From Trachelipus rathkii (lineage: Eukaryota > Arthropoda > Malacostraca > Isopoda > Trachelipodidae), in assembly GCA_015478945.1 (NCBI GenBank), contig JABUQX010018369.1, positions 1 through 64,000 on the forward strand: DNA of 64,000 bases, given 5' to 3'. The notes below the pieces were generated by a model. The model was not told where the DNA came from. It searched no databases and saw only the letters and a list, made by a program, of their open reading frames with translations. The position numbers and the translations under genes are program-made. The number at the start of each line of letters is the position of its first letter. The first letter of the stretch is position 1. This document shows, piece after piece, positions 14,513 through 27,754 of this stretch.

Positions 14513-14789
14513 ATAGTAAGTAATTAATTAAGTAATATTAGTAATCTATTTTCTTTGTTTATATGTGTTTACCGTCAGACATAGTTGTCAAAAATAAATA
14601 AATAAAGTAAATAAAATAATAATAAATAAAAATAATTTGTAATTTGTTTGGATAATTTATATATATAGCGTGGTGGAAATATAATTGCAAAAAAAAAAAG
14701 AAAAAAATTCTTTTTAATAAATAAACTGAGAAAAAAAAAACTGAGTTTCCTGCTATCTCACATATGCGTATATATATATATATATATTA

Positions 14790-15160
14790 TGGTCATTCCA
14801 AGTCACTTCAACACGACATTTCCCGGACCCCTTTCGATTATGCAGGGAAAATTGGCACACTAAACAGATTCATGTGAGGAAAATTGAATTGGCGTTTATG
14901 CAGGTTCTACTAGCTTCATACGGTTCAGGAAAAATATGACCTGGTGAAACCTTGGTCAAAATGTTCAATTTGGAGAGAGTAGTCCTAGGTCAAAATACAA
15001 TTATCTCGGCTTCTATGGCACTTAGAGGCATCGTGTAAAGACCATTTAATAGATCTTGAATAGCTGTACAACATTTATTTAGATGATTTTGACCTCGGAG
15101 GTCAAATAAAAAATTTGACCTTTTGGTGACCTTGACCTTGACCTTGAAAAAAAAAACTAT
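14790..15160. repeat. Dispersed-repeat-like segment ending in TGACCT-type repeats
   Basis: This roughly 370-bp segment is sharply less AT-rich than the TA arrays on both sides. It contains inverted GACCTC/GAGGTC words (GACCTCGGAGGTC near 15090) and ends with GACCTT repeated three times followed by an A run at about 15147-15156, a layout typical of a mobile-element tail. The minus-strand open frame across 14990-15178 translates the repeat and is not a gene. From memory similar GACCTTGACCTT segments occur as interspersed repeats in invertebrate genomes; the family is not identified here. Confidence 0.5.
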
Positions 15161-15344
15161 TATTCGAATTTTTTTCAAACGTTGCTCAATTATTGTTATT
15201 TATGTAATATTTCATTTTTTTAATGAATTAATTTTGGTTTTGGTTTGATTTAGAAAAATATAAGCAATTTAATAAGTACAAATATCACATTTTTCACTTT
15301 TTTTGCATTTTTTATCTCATTCAATATATAGTCCCAACATTTCT

Positions 15345-15347
15345 ATT

Positions 15348-15418
<71 letters not shown>

Positions 15419-15427
15419 TATATATAT

Positions 15428-15479
<52 letters not shown>

Positions 15480-15488
15480 CCGGTATAT

Positions 15489-15530
<42 letters not shown>
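15345..15530. repeat. Compound (CT)n-(TA)n microsatellite
   Basis: A short (CT)n run at about 15347-15363 passes directly into about 165 bp of (TA)n with few interruptions. The Y/I-rich minus-strand open frame here is a repeat translation. Confidence 0.9.
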
Positions 15531-15533
<3 letters not shown>

Positions 15534-18500
15534 TCTATAAAGGTAATAAGATAGATAGAAAGGTGTATACATAAGATAGTATAGAGATTAAAAAATCATT
15601 AATTAAAAGTTTGTTCCTATTATTATTTATTAGACAGACTCATATATATTAAATTTATATATATAATATATTATATATATAAATATATATAGGTACTTTA
15701 TATATATATCGTATAAAATGATATTTATATAACTAAAAATATGGAAGCTTTTATTTTAATAATTTAGTGATTAGATATATATATCTATCCACATATATAT
15801 TATAATCTTTAGCTAGTTAGTGTTATTATAACGTTCATGCGTTAGAGATGTGTAGTAGTAGTATTATCATAATTATTAAATCAGAATTTTCTCTCTCTCT
15901 CTCGCTTAATATATATATAATATATATATTATATATAATATTATAGGCCTATAACATAAATACTCATTATTAAATATATATAATTAGATTTATTATAAAT
16001 AAATAATCATATATAATTACTTTTATGTGTAAAGTTACACTTTGTTAAAGAAAAAAAAGAAAGTTATAAAGATTAAGATAGCTCTATAATAGGTTTATAT
16101 GATGAGATTTCATATTATATTTTTTATTTATTTATATATAAAAAAAAATATATTTATATATTATTTATTTCTTTTTCACTGATTTCGAGTGAAAAATAAG
16201 TATTATAATACAAATTCTCACTATATACAGTTTTAGAACAAATATTGATAATAAATTTACTAATCACTAAGTAAAACTAGTTTTATACTCACTCACCTGA
16301 TCATTATCATATCTATATTATGTAGTTTTGAGTTTTAATATATACTCAATTATACTCTTTATTGCTATTATATATTATATAGTATATGATATTATATACG
16401 TATATGAAAGAAGGCTATCCCTGGCTTAACTTCTATCAATCAAAAGGCCTTACCCCTATTAGTTACTTTCTATAGATAATTTCCTGATATTGGCATCCAA
16501 ACAGAAGACAATCAAACGTTTCATTAAGGATGAAATATCCCTTTACCGTCCTTCAATTGAATCCTCTTCGATATGCATCCGATATTCAGAAATACGAACC
16601 TTAGTCATATTATTACGTATAATATATTTATGATATTATATATATACTCATCTTTATCTTTATGTTTATATTAAGGCGTGACCAAAATAAAGGTATTAAT
16701 ATCTTTTGTATTAGATCGCTATTGCTCTTATTATTTTGAGCGTATCCATGGTTCTAACTGTCTTGTTGATGATTTGTTTTTAGAAATTTTGTTGTTGTTG
16801 TCAAATTTTAGATTTTTATTCTGGTGTTTTAATAGTTTAAATGTGTTAGTTATATTTTTCTTTATAGTTTATATAATTTGTCCAATTTAATATATAAAAA
16901 CCGCTCATTTACTGCTATATTATATGTATATTTTATTTATTATATATTATTTGATTTTATTTAAAATTTTTGTGTTTGTATGTTTTAATTTTCAATTATT
17001 ATATATTTATGTACATGCATATGTTTGTTGTATTTCTTTATTGATGTGTTTAAGGATATATCATCACACTAGTACACACTCTCTCTGAGTTAAGCTCTAT
17101 ATTATATACTCTTATATAGTTGATGGCATAATTAATTACTTTGATTTAAGATCTGTTTTTCTAATTAAATATGCTATGTATATAGGCTTCTCATATGATG
17201 AAAAAAGATTTTAGACTAATAATAAATTATTTCTTTCATCATAAGGTTCTTTAATAGAATATACACTATAATATAGAATAATATTTAGGTTTTGAATTTT
17301 ACTCTCCCTCAAAATTTATATTTAATATTTGAGATATTATACCATTACAATTAATGTATTAGTTTATACTATATATCTCTTAGTATCTATCTCTCTCAAT
17401 TAAATATATTAATGATTATTAATTAATATACTAAAATGTATAGGAAATATAATCACTCCTACTAATATAATTGAATATATAAGTGTGATTTATCTCATTA
17501 CTATTACTCTAGTCACTCTAATTATTCACTTATTGTGATGTGCATTACTTCTTCATTGAATTAATTGAGTGTATTGAGTCAGTGTATTATTATTATTCAC
17601 TTCACTCTATTATATCATTATGTAAGTTTGATTATTATATTAGTGTATATGATATGTTCGTATACTTAATGTCAAAGATTACTCGTATAGTGATTATATA
17701 TTAGTTATTTATTAGAGTTAATATTATATTCATCTTTGCATTACTCTCGCTTGAAGAAATATATCAATATGAGAACTATGATAATTTGTTCTTTTAGTTC
17801 TTTTTTCTTTGTGGTGTGAAGAACCCTCATTTAACTTTTATTGTCCAAAAATGTGAGTACTACGTAATTGTAGTTTATGTAAATATATCATTTTGTGACC
17901 AAATGAGTATAGTCGTAGTCTGGTTTTTGATGAGATAATGTAAAGATGATGAGTAATTTATGACTATTTTATATCTGAACTTGTAATAATGCACCAATAA
18001 ATTAATATTCGTTTATAAAAAATAAAATCAATAAATAATAACTTAAATAAATTTACATTTCAGCGTATGTAAAAATAATTCTACACATAATCTTAATTAT
18101 TAGTTCGTATTATACTTCTTCAGAATTTAGCGAATAGTATACTTGTTCACACATATGAATCACACTCAATTTGTAATACAATAGAGAGATTTGAAATTCA
18201 TGTTTTCAAAACTATTTGTATATAATGTAAGGAATCATACAAGTACAGTAATATAATAGTGTATAGTAATAAGCTTATTATATAATTATTATACTGTATT
18301 GTTACAATATACGCTTATATATAGCTATATAATTAAACCAATGAATAATGAAAGAGTGTCAGTCTGTTTTCCAATCTTCAAGGTCATCGTGTAAAGTATA
18401 TAAAGATATTATTGGTGACAAGAGATATAAAGGTAGAGGGTTTTCTCTAAACACCTATGAAAATTTATAAGTATATTATATAGGTAAAAAAAGACTAGAA

Positions 18501-19185
18501 CTCACATTGATGAATATATAACACAAATAATTTTTCCATTGAAATAGATACTAAAATGTCTAGTACTATTAACCCTTTCAACACTCACCTTGCCATTATC
18601 AGGTTTTGCTGAAGAGAGTATAAATTATTGCCCTAAATGAGAATGTAGATAGTATTTGATATAATATAGTATGTTATATATTATATTGTATAACTTCACA
18701 AAATAATTACTAATTACTTTGTTATATTTAACGATTTTGAACCTTTATGCTTTTTGTACATTATTGGTCTAATAATTATACCCTATATTGAGGATTAGTT
18801 ATGTAGTTTAAGTACTAAAGTATGATAATATAATGTAGCATTAATCAAGTACTTTACTCAAAGATGAAAGCTATATACTCACTATCTCTCATGGATAATG
18901 TACTAAATAAATTCTAGTAGTATAATATATATAGTATGGATATAGTGTATATATTATATTATTATATACAAATATGACTTTGCAGTAATATAACTTGCGT
19001 TACAAATATAAATATGATTAATATAGTATGTTCCAAAATTAAGTAGGTTCATAATAAGTTTATATATATAGGTATACTATCTAATTTGGTTTGGCCAGTC
19101 AACTAAAAAAAATTTAAAATTATGAGTATAAATATATAATTGATTTATTGTAGTATATCAAATATTATTTATGTATTTATAATGT
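15531..19185. other. AT-rich non-coding DNA
   Basis: A/T-rich with short TA islands and a (CT)n run near 15890-15902. The region 16.4-16.6 kb is slightly less AT-rich but shows no recognisable motif. The open frame at 16678-16890 is hydrophobic and composition-driven. Confidence 0.5.
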
Positions 19186-19472
19186 TTAATTAATATATAT
19201 TATTAATATATATTAATATATATATTAATAGTAATATTAATATATATATATATATATTATATATATATATATATATAATTAATATTAAGTATAATAATTA
19301 TAATATTAATTAATACTATATATATAGTATATATACGTACATTATAATTATAATATATAATATATATTAATATATTATATATAATTAATATATATATATT
19401 AATTAATATATTATATATATATAATATATATATAATATTATATATTAATATATTAATATTATATATATATAT
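19186..19472. repeat. Imperfect (TA)n array
   Basis: Nearly 290 bp of TA simple sequence with TTAATTAA and AATATT interruptions. Confidence 0.75.
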
Positions 19473-22400
19473 TGATCATAATTATTTTCTAGGCATAATA
19501 GAGGAGTGAGTCTAACTTATTATTAAATATATTTGAAGATATTTTCTGTTTTTGCAATAAAATTTAAAATTATTAACAAAGTTTTTATATGAATTCTTTA
19601 ACTTTTGAGATTTAAATTATATTATTCATATTACGTATTAATTTCTATGGTGAGGAGTGAAGCTAGAAACTATGTTTTTGAAACGGGAGCCGGCACTGTA
19701 TAAACTTTTTCAGAAATAAGCTAAATCTGCGTGTGTATTAATCATCTTTGATGTTGTAGATTAATCACACATGAAGAGAATGGTGCAAAATAACTTTACA
19801 CTCGACATAAGTCAAGAAAGAAAATGTTTAGTCTAAAATATTTTCGTCAACTTTTTTACTGTAATCTAAGTAAATATAATTGGTATAGAGCTCGTTGTCT
19901 TTCTTATGTTTTATTTTTTTCTGTTTTTTTTCTTTTTTATTTTTTTAATTCTATGATTTTAATCTATTAACGTTGTCGTTATGTCTTACTCTCTCACTAG
20001 TTAAATCTACTCTATCATCGCAAGACAAGAAAGTGTTATGACAAAATAACACCAAGTAATGATTGATGGCTTATAGCAATAATATGTAATCTGTATCTTA
20101 AAATATATCTATTTTTTGAATTTTAATCTATAAATATCGTACAATAAGCTCCGATAAATAGCTCACTATAATAATTTTATTGCCTACATATTAACACTAA
20201 TGAGCACAATATTTAAAATGTAGTAAAGCATCATTTATTAAAATGAGTACTAGACTCAAAACTGAGTGTCACAAAATATCTCTATTGATAAATTAAAATA
20301 ATCTAGTAATATAATTTTATAGTTATTTATATATTTTTATCCTATTTTTATTAGATAAATTGCTACTTATAATAAATATTATAGTTATACTATATAAAAT
20401 ATAGTATATACATCGTAAAAGATATACATAATAAATTATTATTTATATATATATTTGTATACTATCTCACCTTACCGAGGTCAAATAATATATAATCAAT
20501 CTATAAATAATGTTATGTACAGTACTATATTATATCTCAAGATATACTATTAATATAATTTAGTGATTCTTTATTATTTACTAATCACGTACATATGTAT
20601 TTCGTATATAATGAGTGCCATATATAGATGAAATAAGTTTACTACGATTAGATATATTTGATATAATTGTAACTACTTATATAAGGTATATATAACTACT
20701 TACTCTCTCACATAAAATATTGTAAACAATTAGTGATTTAGATAACCATAATAGATTTCAAAAGGTTACATAATATATTACTAGTATATATTTTCTGAAC
20801 CGTATTGATAGTACGCTAGATAACCTGCAATAAATAAACTACCATATCATCATATTTTATTACTCATAAACAAGTATCGTAGTGAGTAGTGATTATGTAC
20901 TCACTATATTTTCAATAAAATAATATATATAAGTAAATAATAGCCCCAATTTAATATTGTCAACGTGATAATATAAATTATTGAGCCCCAAATAAATATA
21001 TAGGTATATTGAAAGTGACTAATTTAAGTTTGGTACCTCACCCTCAATATTATTATTATTTAATATATATATATATATTATTATATTATATATATATATT
21101 AATTTATTATATATAATAGATAATATAATTATGTATTATAATGTATGATGTTTAAGTTATGTAATGTTAATGTATTTAATAATTTTATGTATTTAGAAAT
21201 AAACATATAGTATGATATATAGTGTGTCATATTATATGCCCTTGACATTACAATTGTATTTAAAATAGAAAAAATTATATATTTTGTGAGTATATTGCTA
21301 TACTACAGATATATAAATATTTTTTATTAATATATGATAATAACTATAATATATAATATTTGCAAAAGTAAAAAAATATGCATTGTTTGAGTATGAGAGT
21401 ATGGCTCGACCAATGGATACGATGAGTCATCTCGGAAACTAGTATAATACATACGTCGCATTTTTTAAAGACGTAATATAAGTTTTTATTCATAGGTAGA
21501 GATACGAAAAAATAATAATTTAACTTACAATATATTATATATACAGTATATTGCTATTATCTTTATAGAGCATGAATATTATTTCCTAATATAATATTTT
21601 AATCTTTTTTAAGTAACAGTGCATATTGTGATATATTTATATTATGTTTTAAAGTAAGATAATATATTTCTATATGTGTCTAAATAAGCGCTCTATATAA
21701 ATAATTTTCGTTTATATATGTAAAACAAATTAAGAATTAAGGTAAATAGTGATTAAGTGTGAAACATTTTTTATTGATATATGTAACATGTAAAAATATA
21801 AGATGATTTATATACTTAACTTAAGCATTAAATATGTTTTCTCCTTGTTTTATCATTATAATGTATCATCTTAATGACGTATATTATAATTTATTTATAT
21901 TATTAGAATTCCTTTTTTCTTCATCTACTACTACTCCTATACTTCATACACACAAAATATCGTTATTTGATATTGTATTTGAACGTTTAAGTTAAGTTAA
22001 GTGTTAAAGAGCTTAGCTTTAGTGCGTGCTACACGTCAGAATAAAAGAGCGCGTACAGATATCACCGATAGAGAAAATGTAATAAAGTATTTCGAGTATG
22101 TAGAATTGAAAATGTCTGGCAGGTACAGGTCAGCGACCTTCAAGGATAGTTATAGAGACTAAAGGACGAAGTTCACTCCCTCTCTCACACTCAGAAAATA
22201 AAATTGATGGGAAAAGATCAGTACCACATAGCTGAAAGCTTTAATTATCCCTTACACTACAGCACTCACACGACCTCAGTAGTATACTTTCACAAAGAGT
22301 GTATAATTATGAGATTCTTAGTGAACTGTTACACTTAGCCTTCGAAGTACGAATCACAAGAACTCTCATAAACATATCATATAGCTCTCTCTATAGCTTT

Positions 22401-24029
22401 TCGTGAAGGTAGCGCAAGGCCTGTCACACGAGTGCAGAGAGAATTGTGTGATCCCGCGAGTAGCCTGTCAGATATCATTGGAGCCCCTCAGACGTAATAA
22501 ACGTAAATGTGAATAGGAGAGGTTATACAAAGAAGAAGCACAATTCCTTATTAAATACTCACCACAACGACGCTCTTCTGGGTCTGCCTCACAAAAGGCA
22601 AGCTATACTCTACACGTAACAACGACCACTGAGAAAACTCCACGCACTCTTGCACCCACACAAAAGTTCTCCGTAGCCTCCTCTATCCTAAATGTCAGCA
22701 AAAACGCAGTATCTACCTACCATACTGGCACTTTACATAAGCCGAGATATGCCCTTCTCACCAGCGGATTCCTTACTATCTATCTGCAAAATCAAATACT
22801 ATATTTACTTAGTAACTCAAATACTATCAATCACTTTTATTATCTTATCTATGAAGTACTATTCAAGTTACCGGTGATTCGGTTTCTACTACTAAACACA
22901 CTCACTCAACTATAATTAATTAAATCGCTATATATATTACGACACCACTCGAACTAGTACATATTCATACTATTATACCACTATAATGACCGAATAATAT
23001 AACCTATATTATTCAAATAGATACAATATTATTCATATTTATTATTTCTATTACGTGATTTTACGTCACCCTTATTCTTCTACTATATAACCACATAAAA
23101 CTCACTATTTATAATATATATAGTTATATAATTTCATCATTATTATACTAATATATATCTTCTTCATAACTAATACACTACTCACTTATAGGTCAAATCA
23201 TATAGTACTACCCTAAGACTTATATATGTATATAATATATATAATCTATAATCATGTAGTATATATAAATCACTCTGAACGAGTAGTAGTAGTATCTATA
23301 TTATTATTAATTTATTTTTATCTTCATTTTTTTTTTATTTAACCAATAACTTTTATTATACTTTTCACTTTTAATACTTTATAACATATTTAACACAAAG
23401 GTGATATTAAAAATACATTATACATCTTAATTGAACACTTAGTAAAGAACCCAAGCGCTATCCTCACAATGAACTTAATGAGTATCCTTATATTAAATCA
23501 CTATCATGTTCATCACAACGAATTTAATTGCATAACTACAAAGTGCACCAACTATGTTATATTCACAATATTATGTCACATTATCATCAATACCTTTTAC
23601 CTATAACTATTCTTCTTGTATACTAATACATCCGTTCCCTTATCTACTATCATCAATCAATAATTACCCTAATATAAATATATTTTATATATAATAATAT
23701 CATCTAAGACACTTATTATTGTTCTCAGTACTATGTATATATATAATATATATATAGATATATAATATATATTTATTCATTATATATATAAATAAAACAT
23801 TAAACTTTTCAACTAACTAGAGGGCTATCCATTCAATCTCACACAAACCATTTAACCCTTCTCTTATCTATCGTTTACTTTCAGAACCCCTCCATTTTAC
23901 ACACCCTGCCCAAATTCTCTCTTCGCTCTCTCTCTCATACTATATTACCTATCATATTAATCTTAAACTATCTTCTTATCTTATTTATATCTCTATTTTT
24001 TTTATATATATAATATATACTTACTTATA
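19473..24029. other. AT-rich non-coding DNA
   Basis: Mostly A/T-rich with a short (TA)n array near 21.06-21.12 kb. The stretch 22.0-22.9 kb is distinctly less AT-rich and may be a decayed repeat, but I could not match it to the LINE, the hAT or a protein family. The open frame at 22692-22877 has no recognised motif. Confidence 0.45.
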
Positions 24030-24033
24030 CTCT

Positions 24034-24226
24034 ATGTCTCTTCTCTCATTATCTACTTATTTCTCTCTCTCTTTCTCTCTCTCTCTCTCGTTCTCTCTCT
24101 CTCTCCTCTCTTCACTCTCTCCCTTCTTCTTACCTCTCTCTCTCTCTATCTCTCTCTCTCTATCTCTCATCTCTCTCTCTCTACTCTTCATCTTTCTCCA
24201 TTTTTTCTACTCTCTCTCTACTCTCT
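24034..24226. repeat. CT-rich microsatellite tract
   Basis: Long (CT)n with scattered interruptions, pyrimidine-only for most of its length. It produces a serine/leucine-rich open frame (24034-24327) that is not a gene. Confidence 0.9.
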
Positions 24227-24650
24227 TAATAGATAAATCATTTATAATGAGAAGGTTTGTCAAGCCAGATGGGCTTGTTATATTTTATGTAGGATTAGAT
24301 AATCACTCTACGCTTCATATGCGATAATATGAGGGATATATATATATATACCACCTCACGTTATACTATATATAGCTATTAAACGAACTGAGCTATACTT
24401 ACCATCCCATATAATAAATAAGTATTGTAGTAATATACTCACAAGTAACTGTATTATTAAAGCAATTACCTCAGAGCTATTTACGTCTCAAGACTAGACA
24501 TCATCAGTGTTCCAAGCTTGATCTTATTCCTATAGTTCTTATATTAATATATGATAAATGTTAAATATATTAGCTAATTATAATCTCAGCTAATCTATAT
24601 AAGATGTTAAAGTAAAGAACATATAATGGGAAGGTAAAGAATTAACTTTT

Positions 24651-24716
24651 TGGGTTGGAGGATAGCTCAGTCGTAAAGCAGCGGGTATATTGTCCTCATT
24701 CGCAACAAGCGGTGGA
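24651..24716 (+). mobile_element. tRNA-like head, probable SINE fragment
   Basis: Contains GAGGATAGCTCAGTCGTAA at about 24657, a very good match to a tRNA D-arm / pol III A box. The acceptor stem does not close and there is no GGTTCGA-type B box in the expected place, so this is not a functional tRNA. It abuts the end of the hAT coding remnant. It is most likely the 5' part of a tRNA-derived SINE truncated on the right. Confidence 0.45.
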
Positions 24717-24722
24717 TAGTTT

Positions 24723-25407
24723 TTAATCATTTGCACTACATTTTTGTAATGCGTGTGTTTCTTCATCACTACTGGACTGTAGAAATTCTTCCAGTGAATC
24801 TGTATTGATATACTTGTAAAGGTGTTCGTTTCTGTAGATTCGTTTTTTCCTTTTAAAGGGTGGCGAAATTAATAGACTGTTCGGATTGAAGTTTTTCAAC
24901 TGAACCAAAAAGTGACGATTGAACTTGTTCTAATATTGTGTTACAAAAAAAACTTGTCTTTATAACGGGGTTCTAAGTAAGTTGCAATAGTACGAAGGTC
25001 ATTAATTCCCACAGAACCAAAGCGTTTTTGTAGTTCTGGTTTTATTATATCTTTCATTCTTTTTAAAACCGTCACATTTTCATTTTGAAAGATGCCCCGA
25101 AAACGCTTCCTTAGCGTTTGAGATTAATGGTATTACATCAGAGACAGTAGCTGTAGAGGCACTGATTTTTTTTTGGTAATTTCTTCAAATGGTTTCGATA
25201 GCTTAATGCAGTGTGATATGATGTTATTTTCCATATTAGTAAGAATGTTAACTTTGGAATACGAACTGGCGTGCAAAACAAGAGATTCTTTGAGCAATAC
25301 CATGCTTTCACTCATATGAAGTGTACTATTCCAGCAAGTTGGAACTTCTTTGCTAACAGTACGATATGGAATATCAAGCCATTTTTGAATTGCCTTAAAC
25401 TCATTTT
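24723..25407 (-). pseudogene. hAT-superfamily (ZBED-like) transposase fragment, broken
   Basis: Read on the minus strand, the first segment (25407 to about 25133) has the hAT signature KEVPTCWNST, then a helical stretch with LSKPFEEITKK. A second segment in another frame (about 25110 to 24947) has LKRMKDIIKPELQKRFG and then ATYLEPRYKDKFF, the conserved hAT 'DPR-KDKFF' region. A third (24908 to 24723) is the charged linker ending ...DEETHALQK. These pieces are in the correct order for a ZBED-type transposase core. The frame breaks at least three times; one break sits in a T run after KDKFF. The BED zinc finger, the N-terminal third and the C-terminal dimerisation region are absent, so it cannot make an active enzyme. 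Confidence 0.85.
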
Positions 25408-25472
25408 GTCATTGCGTTCAGATTAATCTTAAGTATTTTTATTATAAATTTTTCTCAAATCTCGACAATAAA

Positions 25473-25552
25473 TATCCGCGCAACATCCGCAGGGAAAAGC
25501 GCGGATGCGGATCTTTAAAAATGTGCGGATGCGGATGTTACCTGCATCACTA
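25473..25552 (-). mobile_element. hAT terminal and subterminal region
   Basis: Just upstream of the transposase fragment on the same strand. It holds repeated GCGGATGCGGAT words (25501-25512 and 25525-25536 on the plus strand) and the inverted word ATCCGC. Read on the minus strand the outer edge starts TAGTGATGCAGGTAAC, which looks like a hAT terminus followed by subterminal transposase-binding-type repeats. The transposase core begins only about 65 bp inside, so the N-terminal coding part has been deleted. No matching left terminus or 8-bp target duplication was found. Confidence 0.6.
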
Positions 25553-26078
<526 letters not shown>

Positions 26079-26770
26079 CAGTAAAGTTCTGAATGGTAGG
26101 AAGGTGGCTGATGCAATTAAATCCTTGGTTGATGCAAAGGGACTAACTAAGTCTTAAGTGCGGTAGGGTTTTGCATGAGCGTATGTTGTTACCTGTGTTA
26201 ATGAGTAGTGAAACTATGGTCTGGAATAAGAGGTATAGATCTAAGGTACAATGTGTTCAGATGGCCATTCTTATGAGCATGTTAGGTGTAAGAAGAATTT
26301 ATGAAATGAGGAATGAACTCATTAGGGAGTTGTGTGGTGTGAAGAAAGGAGTAAATGAGAGGATAAACGAAAGCATATTGAGATGGTTTGTTCATATTGA
26401 GAAGATGTATGGTGGCGGGTGTGCTGGGAATCGACTGGCTGGAAGACCAAAGAAAAAGTGGATTGAGTCAGTAAAGGAATGTCTGAAGGAGAGGAATGCG
26501 AGTTTGGCAGAGGCGAGAAGAAAGGTGCATGCTTGCTTTGTGATGGGGTATGGTTGTAGGCCTTGCCCAGGGGATAAACCCTACATTGACAAGATGATAG
26601 ATTGAGGGTTCATCGCAGTCCCGCAAAACCCCAGGGTAGATTTTTCTGACTGCGACTGGTTCTCACTTAAGGGTATGGTAAGACGGTGCTTTCTTTTTGA
26701 CCTGTCATATTCTTCTACTATTTTCTGTTCTGTTGTATGCTACACACCTCACCCCCAATCTGGGGATAGG
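26079..26770 (+). mobile_element. 5'-truncated non-LTR retrotransposon (LINE), 3' end copy 1
   Basis: The coding remnant starts at SKVLNGRKVADAIKSLV (26084-26154), shifts frame by one at about 26155, and continues from 26159 to a stop at 26605. Conserved features in order are the RVLHE-PVL segment, a SETMVW block, the QM...MLGVRRI block, RELCGVKKGVNERINE, a degenerate 'RWFGH' (RWFVH), AGNRLAGRPKKKW and ECLKERNASLAEARRKVH. This is the C-terminal region after the RT palm of an EEP-endonuclease LINE. About ten residues after the RWFVHIEKM stretch are missing compared with the sister copies. It is followed by an approximately 150-bp pyrimidine-rich 3' UTR that runs into (TA)n. Decayed and not functional. 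Confidence 0.9.
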
Positions 26771-26777
26771 AGAAAGA

Positions 26778-26779
26778 TT

Positions 26780-26812
<33 letters not shown>

Positions 26813-26863
26813 TATTATATATAAATATATATAATATAAATATAATATATATATATATATATA

Positions 26864-26922
<59 letters not shown>
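26778..26922. repeat. (TA)n microsatellite between two LINE ends
   Basis: Nearly pure (TA)n with short interruptions. It separates the 3' end of LINE copy 1 from the truncated 5' edge of copy 2. The minus-strand I/Y-rich open frame at 26705-26929 is a repeat translation. Confidence 0.9.
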
Positions 26923-26924
<2 letters not shown>

Positions 26925-26929
26925 TTCAA

Positions 26930-27500
26930 ATGTGTTCAGATGGACAATCTTGGGGCATGTAGGTGTGAAAAGAATTAAAAAAGTGAGGAAATGAACGTAT
27001 TAGTGAGTGTGTGTGTGAGAAAGGGTAAATGGAGAATAATGAAATTATGTTGAGATGTTTTCATGTGGAAAGGATGAATGGAAGTCGGTTGGTTAAGCGG
27101 AGTGTTTGCTTTCAGTGTTTGGAATCGACCGCTGGGAGACCGAAGAGAAAGTGGATGAGTCGGTGAACGAATGTCTGAAGGAAGAAATGTGAGTTTGGCA
27201 GAGGCGAGAATAAAGGTGCATGATAGGAGAGAAATGCGGGGTTTGTATGGAGCATGGTTGTGGCCACTGCGGCCAGGGATGAAACCTTACATGAACGATT
27301 TACCATATAGGATAAACCGTCGCGTCCTTATGATCTCTAGGGTGATTTCTGTCTGTGACGAGCTCTCACTAATTAATGGTACAGAGGGTGGCGGTAAGCT
27401 GCGGCTTTTCTTTTCGACGTTTGCATGTTCTCCTACTGCTTTTCTTTTTCCGATGCTTGTACAGCACCTTACAAAGAGGCAAAGAGGGAGGTGAGAAGGA
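26930..27500 (+). mobile_element. 5'-truncated LINE, 3' end copy 2
   Basis: Same family and orientation as the preceding copy but truncated further in: it begins at the TGTGTTCAGATGGACAAT block (QMDNL). Recognisable in mixed frames are the RRI...RNE region, 'RLVKR', a GIDRWETEEKVD-type degenerate GRPKRKW block near 27125-27150, and SLAEARIKVHDRREMRGLYG at about 27190-27250. The 3' UTR (27305-27495) shares the TCTCACT..TTAA and CTTTTCTTTT words with copy 1. It carries several indels and stops. The short open frames at 27112-27306 (minus) and 27171-27603 are fragments or shadows of it. Confidence 0.85.
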
Positions 27501-27504
27501 AAGA

Positions 27505-27662
27505 AAGAAATATATAATATATATATATATATTAAATATTTATTTTATTTTTAAACTAACATTATATATAATATATATATCTATAACTATATATATATAT
27601 TAATAATATATGATATATATATTATATATTGTGGTATATTTATATATATATATATATATATA
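27505..27662. repeat. TA-rich simple sequence
   Basis: Imperfect (TA)n with A/T interruptions directly after the 3' UTR of the second LINE copy. Confidence 0.75.
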
Positions 27663-27754
27663 CCATTTTTTTAGTTTTAACGGAAGAATACATTAATTAT
27701 TCATTGTATTGAAGATATTTTTTTTAACAAATATATAAAAAATACTCTCTATAG

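Larger units (their letters stand above)
10071..14789. other. TA-dominated non-coding block
   Basis: Very AT-rich sequence, in places strongly G-poor on the plus strand (about 10.4-12.6 kb, with C-containing CTACTA and CTCACC words). Dense imperfect (TA)n arrays lie near 10.43-10.50, 12.97-13.21, 13.52-13.76 and 14.23-14.51 kb, and a (TAA)n/(AAT)n stretch near 11.93-11.98 kb. Open frames here are composition artefacts. Confidence 0.55.

Noticed and set aside
15321..15572. Open frames rich in I and Y in TA arrays (also near 25930, 26705, 7892 and 9479)
   Set aside because: They are translations of (TA)n or TTA-rich simple sequence, with alternating Ile-Tyr and no domain.
24034..24327. 97-codon serine/leucine-rich frame
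   Set aside because: Translation of a (CT)n microsatellite; the short C-terminal part has no known motif.
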